Part shown: piece by piece, positions 7,853-13,742 of the stretch
How positions within the stretch are numbered: position 1 is the stretch's first letter
Layout of the letters: every line of letters begins with the position of its first letter
DNA from: CAZESH01 sp964514665
Lineage (GTDB): Bacteria; Bacillota; Bacilli; Paenibacillales; KCTC-25726
Assembly (NCBI GenBank): GCA_964514665.1
Contig: CAZESH010000091.1
Span: 1-13,742, forward strand
Reading direction: 5' to 3'
Length of the DNA: 13,742 nucleotides
Notes under the pieces: generated by a model
Seen by the model: only the letters and a program-made list of their open reading frames with translations
What the model was told of the DNA's origin: nothing
Databases searched by the model: none
Translations under genes and position numbers: made by a program

Positions 7853-7907
7853 AATAAGCGGACATTATGGGGTGAAACAGCCCTGCAATGTCCGCTTATT
7901 TGTTGTT
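7853..7907 (+). terminator. Rho-independent terminator of the arg operon
   Basis: A perfect 14-bp stem pairs 7853-7866 with 7887-7900 (AATAAGCGGACATT and its complement). The loop region can pair further through GGG/CCC (7870-7872 with 7881-7883). On the + strand it is followed by TTTGTTGTT, which favours termination of transcripts from argH. On the - strand no T-run follows, so it is a poorer terminator for the converging VanW-type gene, whose stop codon lies 28 bases beyond it. Confidence 0.9.
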
Positions 7908-7934
7908 CCCCGGCTTATATTTACCGCTCCGCAA

Positions 7935-9398
7935 CTACCAATTCGGACCATCCACCCCGTCCTCGATGAGCGGCTTTTTCCCCGTATTCTGCTCCTGTAC
8001 GATTGATCCGTCTTTTACTGCAATTAATGTGGCCTGCGGCTTGTAAGTGTCCCGTGAGAGCTTTTCGCGGCGAATGATGCTGCCGTTTTTCCTTGCGATC
8101 CGATACGTTTCCACCACATAGCCGATTTTTCCCTGCCTGATCAACTGCTGTGTCCCCGTCTCAAGCTGCGGATTTTTGACATACTTGAGCGGTGCCGGCA
8201 GCGTGCCGATCCGCTTGGTTTCGATGCTGTAGGAAATGGTTTCGGGTATCGAACCGAACAGTTTGATCGTCAACTGTCCGCCGGCGAGCTCGCTTTTGAC
8301 CAGAAGATAGGCCTGCGTACTGTTGCGGAATTTGAAATTGATCACACCCTCGGCAAAGGTGGCGTCACGTCCCAAAGGCAAATAGCCGACCGGGCGGGAA
8401 TGGTTTTTGCGCTCTACAATATCGAGGCCGCTGAGCAGCGCCGCATTGTAAAGCGTGGAAGAAACCTGGCAGATGCCGCCCCCGATTCCCGGTACCAAGT
8501 GGCCGTTGAGGATAACGGGGGCCTCTTGGTAATCATGGTTCTGTCTCGTTTGTTCGATCACGGAGCCGAAGTCAAACACCCCGCCCGGCGGAATCAGCAT
8601 GCCGTTTACGTTTTCTGCCGTAATCCGGATGTTGTGCAGGCGGCCGCCTCCGCTCCCAGCCAAGGGGGTGGAGAACTGTGATACCTTCCTTTCCACCCGC
8701 TGGCTTTTTAGATCCTCAAGGGTAATCTCGGGAGGAATCAAGCGATAGGGGATGGAGATGCCCTCAGGAGAAAATCCGGCTCCGCCGGTAAACAGCAGTC
8801 CCGCTTGTGCTTTTAAAGTACGAACCAGCGCAGCTTCATCCCATTTAAAACCCGTTGAACCCGCCTTATAGCGTACGGCATCGTCCGCAGTGATAATTCT
8901 TGCGGCGTTTTCGGGTGCGATCAACAGGCTTCCTGGCCAAATCCGTTCCAACGTTTGCTGAAGCTGCTTGCGATCCACAGAGAAATTTAAACGAAACTGC
9001 TTTTGCATGCGGAAACGGTTGATCAGTCTGCGCCAAACCGGTCCCTGACTGATGCGGTCCACCTCACGGAAAATAGGGGCGCTGTCTGCCTGCAGTCCGA
9101 GCTCTTTCAAACTTACATATTTTACCTTATTACGATTTCCCGGGAAATTAGTGTAAAGTTCGACAGGCGTGCTTTCAAGAACTGCGATTTTGCTCGAAAA
9201 ATGCCGGGAAAAGTCCTCGACTGACATCTTTCCCGGTTTCCAGCCGCTGATTTCCACACCTTTTGGCAGCATGTCGCGATGCAGCGAAATGAGCAGCAGA
9301 ATGAAAAATAATGCGGCTGCCGTCACCAGCAGCATGCCTTTTATACGTTGAGTTCCCGCCGTTTTATTATCCGGTATATGTTGGAAATTTCGTGTCAT
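7935..9398 (-). CDS. Membrane-anchored VanW/YoaR-family wall protein with G5 domain
   Basis: The 487-residue protein has a short cytoplasmic N-terminus and one hydrophobic segment at about residues 21-39, either a membrane anchor or an uncleaved signal. A long extracellular part follows. Residues about 75-200 look like the putative peptidoglycan-binding domain found in YoaR-like proteins. Residues about 247-375 match the VanW domain, including GGVFDFG, PGIGGGICQVSSTLYNA (Cys310) and NHSRPVGYLP. Residues about 380-455 resemble a G5 domain (GKIGYVVETYRI...), often linked to cell-wall or sugar binding. The VanW domain takes its name from vancomycin-resistance clusters, but such proteins are common in spore-forming Firmicutes and do not imply resistance. 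The molecular function is unknown. The gene stands alone, converging on argH and diverging from ftsE. Nothing resembling van resistance genes is nearby. I found no convincing promoter for it in the 234-base divergent gap. Confidence 0.9.
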   Translation of the reverse strand: MTRNFQHIPDNKTAGTQRIKGMLLVTAAALFFILLLISLHRDMLPKGVEISGWKPGKMSVEDFSRHFSSKIAVLESTPVELYTNFPGNRNKVKYVSLKELGLQADSAPIFREVDRISQGPVWRRLINRFRMQKQFRLNFSVDRKQLQQTLERIWPGSLLIAPENAARIITADDAVRYKAGSTGFKWDEAALVRTLKAQAGLLFTGGAGFSPEGISIPYRLIPPEITLEDLKSQRVERKVSQFSTPLAGSGGGRLHNIRITAENVNGMLIPPGGVFDFGSVIEQTRQNHDYQEAPVILNGHLVPGIGGGICQVSSTLYNAALLSGLDIVERKNHSRPVGYLPLGRDATFAEGVINFKFRNSTQAYLLVKSELAGGQLTIKLFGSIPETISYSIETKRIGTLPAPLKYVKNPQLETGTQQLIRQGKIGYVVETYRIARKNGSIIRREKLSRDTYKPQATLIAVKDGSIVQEQNTGKKPLIEDGVDGPNW

Positions 9399-9407
9399 GC
9401 GGAACAT

Positions 9408-9413
9408 CTCCTT
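9408..9413 (-). promoter_or_regulatory. Ribosome binding site fixing the start of the VanW-type gene
   Basis: On the - strand AAGGAG directly abuts an ATG at 9407, which is too close for initiation. It is nine bases from the next in-frame ATG at 9398. The second ATG is therefore chosen, removing the residues MFR. Confidence 0.8.
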
Positions 9414-9526
9414 GAAAAGTCGAAATTTGCCGGGAATATCGCAACTTTTTGGTCGTTCTTGCTTATATATATGCAGGACAACCCAAATCTTTCATTTCAA
9501 ATTCATACAAACTCTTGCATATTCCA

Positions 9527-9535
9527 TGCTATAAT
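9527..9535 (+). promoter_or_regulatory. Probable extended -10 promoter for ftsE
   Basis: TGC followed by a consensus TATAAT (9530-9535) forms an extended -10 element. No good -35 hexamer sits 16-18 bases upstream (best is TACAAA at 18), which extended -10 promoters tolerate. Transcription would begin near 9542, leaving a leader of about 90 bases before ftsE. The leader can form a 7-bp hairpin (9543-9549 with 9561-9567, one G-U pair). Confidence 0.6.
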
Positions 9536-9617
9536 GAAAAATGTTGGGGAATCGTGTATGCTCCAACAGGAATTTCTCTGGAAATGTCGAATTACTATAA
9601 GCTATCTATCTATTAAC

Positions 9618-9622
9618 AGGAG
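9618..9622 (+). promoter_or_regulatory. ftsE ribosome binding site
   Basis: AGGAG lies ten bases before the GTG start at 9633. An out-of-frame ATG at 9631, at eight bases spacing, is followed at once by TGA and so makes a start-stop pair that overlaps the ftsE start. The in-frame ATG at 9642 is too far from this site to be preferred. Confidence 0.7.
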
Positions 9623-9632
9623 ACGTGATAAT

Positions 9633-10319
9633 GTGATAGAAATGCAGGATGTGTGGAAGACGTACCCGGACGGTACCCACGCATTAAAAGGCATCAACGT
9701 AAAAGTGGATCGCAATGAATTCGTTTATATAGTCGGACCTTCCGGTGCAGGGAAATCGACATTTATGAAACTGATATACCGCGAGGAGGCTCCGAGCAAA
9801 GGACACCTTTTTGTGAACGGCTTTAATCTGGAAAAGCTGAAGCAGCGGAAAATTCCTTTTCTGCGCCGAAATATCGGGGTTATTTTCCAAGATTTTCGCC
9901 TGCTCCAAAAACTGTCCGCCTTTGAGAATATCGCCTATGCCATGGAAGTGATCGAAGCGCCCAAGCGGATTATCCGCAAGCGGACGATGGAAGTGCTGGA
10001 ATTGGTAAATTTGAAGGAAAAAGCCAATTCGCTTCCCAATCAGCTGTCCGGCGGAGAGCAGCAGCGGGTGGCGATTGCCAGGGCGATTGTCAACAGTCCT
10101 TCCGTGATTATTGCGGACGAGCCTACCGGAAATCTCGACCCGGAAACCTCCTGGGGCATCATGAAGCTGCTGGAGGAAATCAATTTCCGCGGAACGACGA
10201 TCATTATGGCTACACATAACAAGGATATTGTCAACAACATGAGAAAGCGGGTCATAGCGATCGAAAAAGGCATGATTACGCGCGATGAAATGCGGGGTGA
10301 ATACGGCTATGAAGATTAG
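9633..10319 (+). CDS. ftsE: Cell division ATP-binding protein FtsE
   Basis: FtsE is the cytoplasmic ATPase of the FtsEX complex. This type VII ABC system transmits a signal through FtsX to wall hydrolases instead of moving a substrate. From the GTG start the protein is 228 residues and begins (M)IEMQDVWKTYPDG, matching the usual FtsE N-terminus and length. Walker A GPSGAGKST covers 35-43 (Lys41). The ABC signature LSGGEQQR begins at 138, Walker B VIIADEP spans 158-164 (catalytic Glu163), and the switch histidine is His195. Longer in-frame readings back to 9348 contain no family sequence and cross the promoter. The stop codon overlaps the start of ftsX by 11 bases, so the two are translationally coupled. 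Related LolD/MacB-type ATPases share the motifs, but the ftsX neighbour settles the name. Confidence 0.96.
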   Translation: MIEMQDVWKTYPDGTHALKGINVKVDRNEFVYIVGPSGAGKSTFMKLIYREEAPSKGHLFVNGFNLEKLKQRKIPFLRRNIGVIFQDFRLLQKLSAFENIAYAMEVIEAPKRIIRKRTMEVLELVNLKEKANSLPNQLSGGEQQRVAIARAIVNSPSVIIADEPTGNLDPETSWGIMKLLEEINFRGTTIIMATHNKDIVNNMRKRVIAIEKGMITRDEMRGEYGYED

Positions 10320-11226
10320 CACGCCAGCCCGCCATATTCGGGAAGGCTTCAAAAGCGTGGCGCGAAACGGTTGGATGACCTTTGCCTCAACCAGCGCCAT
10401 TGCAATATCTCTGCTGATTTTGGGAATTTTTCTGTTATTTGCATTAAATGTGAATCACTTGGCCGATCAAATCGAGAAGCAGGTGGAAATTCGCGTTTAT
10501 CTGGATGTCAATCTTCCGCAGGAACAGATCAGTTCGCTGCAAAATGAAATCGGGATGATTCCCGAAGTCAGCAAAGTGACGTTTGTCTCCAAAGAGGAAG
10601 GCTACCAAATTCTCAAGAAAAATTTGGGCGAAGACGGCAAGGATTTGCTGCAGGGCTTTGACGGTGCGAACAATCCGCTTCCGGATTCGCTCACTGTGGA
10701 AGTGCATCAACCCCGGGACGTTCAACAGGTAGCCGATCAAATCAGCGCCCTCAATAACGGCAAAACCCCGGAACCGATCACGAAAGTCAATTACGGCCAA
10801 GGAACGGTGGAGACGTTGTTTAAGGTGACCCGGCTGATGCGCAATATCGGATTGATTTTCGTCGTCCTGCTGGCTATTACGGCGATGTTCTTGATTGCCA
10901 ACACGATCAAGCTGACGATCATCAACCGGCGCAGGGAAATTTCCATCATGAAATTGGTCGGCGCAACCAACAGCTTTATTCGTTGGCCCTTTTTCATCGA
11001 AGGCGCGCTGCTCGGACTGATCGGCTCGATCATTCCGATTGCGCTTTTGCTGTATGGGTATTCACAGCTGATTGCCGAGAGCAAATTTCAGCTTGGGTTG
11101 ATGATGGTGCGGTTGATGCCGCTGAATCAGGTTGCTTTTGATCTTACGGTGCTGCTTTTGGGACTTGGACTTGTCATCGGTATTTGGGGAAGCACCATTT
11201 CCGTCCGCAAGTATTTAAAAGTGTGA
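10309..11226 (+). CDS. ftsX: Cell division protein FtsX (permease-like)
   Basis: FtsX is the membrane partner of FtsE. The 305-residue protein has the expected four-segment layout. TM1 is at about 22-46, followed by an extracellular domain at about 50-180 that would contact a hydrolase or adaptor. TM2 is at about 187-207, TM3 at about 230-255 and TM4 at about 275-297. The cytoplasmic loop INRRREISIMKLVGAT after TM2 is the conserved FtsE-coupling region of FtsX proteins. The start is ATG 10309 (MKISTPARHIREGFKSV), the usual family N-terminus, with GGGGTGA (10293-10299) upstream. An ATG at 10285 would add eight residues of atypical sequence. The gene overlaps the end of ftsE and is followed after 39 bases, with no terminator, by the M23 peptidase gene. 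Confidence 0.95.
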   Translation: MKISTPARHIREGFKSVARNGWMTFASTSAIAISLLILGIFLLFALNVNHLADQIEKQVEIRVYLDVNLPQEQISSLQNEIGMIPEVSKVTFVSKEEGYQILKKNLGEDGKDLLQGFDGANNPLPDSLTVEVHQPRDVQQVADQISALNNGKTPEPITKVNYGQGTVETLFKVTRLMRNIGLIFVVLLAITAMFLIANTIKLTIINRRREISIMKLVGATNSFIRWPFFIEGALLGLIGSIIPIALLLYGYSQLIAESKFQLGLMMVRLMPLNQVAFDLTVLLLGLGLVIGIWGSTISVRKYLKV

Positions 11227-11249
11227 TCCAATATTTTCAATGAACTGAC

Positions 11250-11256
11250 AAGGAGG
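11250..11256 (+). promoter_or_regulatory. Strong ribosome binding site for a TTG start
   Basis: AAGGAGG, a full-strength Shine-Dalgarno match, lies nine bases before the TTG at 11266. This supports the unusual TTG start, which is followed directly by a clear signal peptide. Confidence 0.8.
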
Positions 11257-11265
11257 CGCCCGATT

Positions 11266-12447
11266 TTGAAAAAACAGTTTCTGGCCTTCATTTCCGTCGT
11301 TGTATTTCTCTGCTCCATCCTGTATCCTCAGCATGGAGCAGCAGCCTCAAAGCTGGATGAAATCAACCAGGCCATTCGCGAATTGGAAAAACAGAAGAAT
11401 TCCATGGCATGGCAGCAGAGACAGACTTCGCAGCAGCTGAAGCAGATCAAGCATAACAAGAATCAAGCGCAGCAGGATCTCAATTACATTCTCAATGTGA
11501 TGGATCAGGTTTCCGCAGACATGAATACCTATCAGGATAAAATCGATACGACTACAGGGAATCTCCAGCAGGCCGGACAGCAGCTGGATGATGCCACGAA
11601 GCGGGTAGCGGAAAGAGATCAGCTGTTAAGGGACAAGCTTCGACTGATGTATACGAACGGATTTGTCAAATATGTCGATGTTTTGCTGAATGCCAACAGC
11701 TTCGCCGATTTTTTGGACCGTTTCAATTCCTTGACGATGATTGTCAGCCAGGATAAGGATATCCTTCAGGCGCAAAAGAAGGATCGCGACTTGATCGCCG
11801 CCAAGAAGCAGGAAATCGAGTCGGACCTTTCAAGTCTGAAGGAATTGTATACAAAGATGGAAAGTAAGAAGCAGGATTTGCTGGAGCAGGAAAAGAAAAA
11901 GGATGTGCTGATTGCAAGCCTGGGCGATCAACAGGATCAACTGGAGGAAATCTCCGCCGAGCAGGAACAGCAAGTGATCGACTTGGCGGCAAAGGTTTCC
12001 AAGCTGAATAAAGAAAAAAGAAATTTGTTGATCAAGTCCGACGGCAAGCTGATTTATCCGCTGCCCCAGATCTATCCCGTTACATCCCCGTTCGGTTACC
12101 GCATTGATCCGATAACCGGCAGGAGAGGCGCATTCCATAACGGAATTGATATCGGCGCTCCCGGAGGCACGGATGTGCTGGCCGCTGCTGACGGCGTGGT
12201 GCTGGTGGCCGGATGGTACGGAGGCTTCGGCAACTGTGTGATCATCGATCACGGCGACGGCCTTTGGACGCTGTACGGTCATATGCGGACAGGCTCTTTG
12301 AAGGTGAAAAAAGATGACATGGTGAAAAAGGGCCAGGTGATCGGCGATGTGGGCAGAACCGGCCGCGCGACGGGAAATCATTTACATTTTACGGTTTATG
12401 AAAATCAAAAAGCGGTAAGTCCGACGAAATATGTGAGATTTAATTAA
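11266..12447 (+). CDS. Secreted coiled-coil M23 peptidase, probable FtsEX-controlled wall hydrolase
   Basis: The 393-residue protein starts at TTG with a signal peptide (KKQFLAFISVVVFLC..., predicted cut after GAAA near residue 28). Residues about 30-255 are a long, charged, Gln/Lys-rich coiled coil, of the kind seen in EnvC, PcsB and CwlO, which bind the FtsX extracellular loop. Residues about 265-390 are an M23 (LytM) domain. The zinc ligands His291 and Asp295 (HNGID) and His374 (second His of HLH) are present. His339 (YGHM) and His372, usually catalytic, are also present. The enzyme is therefore expected to be active, cutting peptidoglycan peptide cross-links outside the membrane. Its position 39 bases after ftsX, without its own promoter or terminator in the gap, supports a working link with FtsEX. 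The cleaved bond cannot be read from sequence. Confidence 0.9.
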   Translation: MKKQFLAFISVVVFLCSILYPQHGAAASKLDEINQAIRELEKQKNSMAWQQRQTSQQLKQIKHNKNQAQQDLNYILNVMDQVSADMNTYQDKIDTTTGNLQQAGQQLDDATKRVAERDQLLRDKLRLMYTNGFVKYVDVLLNANSFADFLDRFNSLTMIVSQDKDILQAQKKDRDLIAAKKQEIESDLSSLKELYTKMESKKQDLLEQEKKKDVLIASLGDQQDQLEEISAEQEQQVIDLAAKVSKLNKEKRNLLIKSDGKLIYPLPQIYPVTSPFGYRIDPITGRRGAFHNGIDIGAPGGTDVLAAADGVVLVAGWYGGFGNCVIIDHGDGLWTLYGHMRTGSLKVKKDDMVKKGQVIGDVGRTGRATGNHLHFTVYENQKAVSPTKYVRFN

Positions 12448-12460
12448 TCCTTAAATAAGT

Positions 12461-12489
12461 TTGAGATGCTTGTCATATACTGGTATAGT
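12461..12489 (+). promoter_or_regulatory. Sigma-A-type promoter before the S41 protease gene
   Basis: TTGAGA (12461-12466) and TATAGT (12484-12489) are separated by exactly 17 bases, each with one mismatch to consensus, and a TG dinucleotide at 12481-12482 extends the -10. Transcription would start near 12496, about 40 bases before the ATG. The protease can therefore be expressed apart from ftsEX. No terminator hairpin follows the M23 gene, so read-through is also likely. Confidence 0.7.
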
Positions 12490-12534
12490 AGGAGTCGAGC
12501 TCTTTAGGGCAGGGATTCATAAGGTGGTGTTTCC

Positions 12535-13742
12535 ATGGTATTTAAAGGCCGCACGGTACTTGCTTTTATTCTCATAGCGATGTTCGCAAGCAGCATCATT
12601 ACGGTGACCTTCATCGGCGCTCAAAATGGTGGGGCAATTCTGGCCAAAGACAAATCGTACGGCGGCAAAGCAACGAATCAACCGATTCAATCGGCGGCGG
12701 CAAATTCCGGGGCGGACAAAACGGCAAACGGATTGACGCAAGCGGAAATGGACAAGATCAATACCGCTTATCAGCTGATCGAAAATAAGTTTTACCATAG
12801 TGTCGATCGGGAGAAAATTCTCGACGGAGCGATTCACGGCATGATCGCATCTTTGGACGATCCGTTCTCAACGTATATGACCAAAGAAGAAACGAAGCAA
12901 TATGAAGAGAACGTGAATTCCTTCTTTACCGGGATCGGAGCGGAAGTGACGATGGTGGACGGCAGGGTAACCGTCATGTCGCCGATCAAGGGATCACCGG
13001 CGGAAAAAGCGGGAGTTTTGCCCAATGACATTATTCTTTCCGTCAACGGGGAGAAGCTGGACGGCTTGAAGCTGACCGATGCCGTAATGAAAATCCGCGG
13101 TCCGAAGGGAACGCAGGCACAGCTTTCGATCTCCCGGGCAGGTATGAAAGAAGCGATTAAAATCATCGTCGTTCGCGACAATATCAACATAGAAACCGTC
13201 GAGGCCAAAATGCTGGATCAGCAAATCGGACTCATCACCATCAGCCAGTTTTCCGGCAATACGGTTGACCGCTTTAAGCAGGAGCTGACCAAGCTGGAGA
13301 ATAAGGGCATGAAGGGCCTGATTATCGATGTGCGCAACAATCCGGGCGGATATTTGTACGGAGTCCTTGAAATCATCAATCCGTTGGTGCCAAAAGGGAA
13401 AACACTCGTTCAAGTGGAATACCGCGATCAGCAAACGGAAAAAACGCAATCAAAAGGACCGGGCAAGGATTACCCGATCGTTGTGCTGACCAATCAGGGA
13501 AGCGCAAGCGCCTCGGAAATTATGGCGGCTGCGCTGCGCGAATCCGCAGGGGCCACGCTGATCGGAGAAAAAACCTTCGGCAAAGGCACAGTTCAGACCA
13601 CATACGAAAAAGAGTTGGGTGACGGCAGCAACATCAAGATGACGATCGCCAAGTGGCTCACGCCGGACGGAAGCTGGATTCATCAAATAGGGATCGAACC
13701 GGATTTTACAGTGAGCCAGCCCGATTATTTCAAAGTTGCACC
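12535..13742 (+). CDS. S41 C-terminal processing protease (CtpA/CtpB-like), 3' partial
   Basis: The frame stays open to the end of the window, giving 402 residues of a protein usually about 480 or more. The start ATG follows AAGGTGG (12521-12527). An N-terminal hydrophobic segment (about residues 6-30) exports or anchors it outside the membrane. A Ser/Ala-rich linker and a helical region (...GMIASLDDPFSTYM) follow. Next is a PDZ domain at about 115-200 (TGIGAEV, GSPAEKAGV, NDIILSVNG). The S41 catalytic core carries the Ser-Lys pair: Ser325 in GSASASE, Lys350 and Gln354 in FGKGTVQT. The 25- and 4-residue spacings match those known for B. subtilis CtpB. Such proteases trim or degrade exported proteins, and CtpB acts in sporulation signalling. 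Whether this is CtpA or CtpB, and whether a C-terminal peptidoglycan-binding domain follows, cannot be seen. Confidence 0.94.
   Translation, partial: MVFKGRTVLAFILIAMFASSIITVTFIGAQNGGAILAKDKSYGGKATNQPIQSAAANSGADKTANGLTQAEMDKINTAYQLIENKFYHSVDREKILDGAIHGMIASLDDPFSTYMTKEETKQYEENVNSFFTGIGAEVTMVDGRVTVMSPIKGSPAEKAGVLPNDIILSVNGEKLDGLKLTDAVMKIRGPKGTQAQLSISRAGMKEAIKIIVVRDNINIETVEAKMLDQQIGLITISQFSGNTVDRFKQELTKLENKGMKGLIIDVRNNPGGYLYGVLEIINPLVPKGKTLVQVEYRDQQTEKTQSKGPGKDYPIVVLTNQGSASASEIMAAALRESAGATLIGEKTFGKGTVQTTYEKELGDGSNIKMTIAKWLTPDGSWIHQIGIEPDFTVSQPDYFKVA

Noticed and set aside
7935..9398. Reading the VanW-type gene as a vancomycin-resistance determinant
   Set aside because: No VanA/B ligase, VanH, VanX, VanY or VanRS genes are nearby, and VanW-domain proteins with G5 domains are common in susceptible Firmicutes.
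9399..9480. A - strand promoter for the VanW-type gene built on the TATATATAA stretch near 9463-9472
   Set aside because: No acceptable -35 hexamer lies 16-18 bases upstream of any of the possible -10 registers, so I could not support it.

Overview
The window comes from a Gram-positive, low-to-moderate GC Firmicute. Most likely it belongs to the Paenibacillaceae (Paenibacillus, Cohnella and relatives). That placement is an inference from three things: strong AAGGAGG-type ribosome binding sites with frequent GTG/TTG starts, the compact argCJBDFGH order, and an ftsE-ftsX-M23-S41 block next to a VanW/G5 wall protein. It looks like conserved chromosome. I see no mobile element, RNA gene, CRISPR array or phage gene.

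Bases 1-7675 (+ strand) hold an arginine biosynthesis operon: argC (5' end cut off by the window), argJ, argB, argD, argF, argG and argH. Together these take glutamate to arginine by the acetyl-recycling route. ArgJ is of the type that moves the acetyl group from N-acetylornithine to glutamate, so no separate deacetylase is needed. Carbamoyl phosphate must come from elsewhere, because no carAB lies here. Gene gaps are 19 to 60 bases, so the genes are very probably cotranscribed. The one striking interruption is a perfect 11-bp hairpin followed by four T's between argG and argH. A long rho-independent terminator closes the operon at 7853-7907. The 180 bases between argH and that terminator are non-coding and carry degenerate direct repeats.

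Bases 7935-9398 (- strand) encode a membrane-anchored VanW/YoaR-type wall protein with a G5 domain. It converges on the arg operon and diverges from ftsE.

Bases 9408-13742 (+ strand) form a cell-envelope module. It contains ftsE and ftsX (overlapping), a secreted coiled-coil M23 metallopeptidase resembling EnvC/CwlO-type FtsEX partners but with intact zinc ligands, and an S41 C-terminal processing protease running off the window end. The protease has a good sigma-A-type promoter of its own just upstream. The likely logic is that FtsEX, powered by ATP, controls the M23 enzyme outside the membrane. The CtpA/CtpB-like protease would process exported proteins.

I did not find a clearly new biological system. 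The points most worth checking are the argG-argH hairpin, the repeats after argH, an ATG-TGA start-stop pair overlapping the ftsE start codon, and the FtsEX-M23 pairing.
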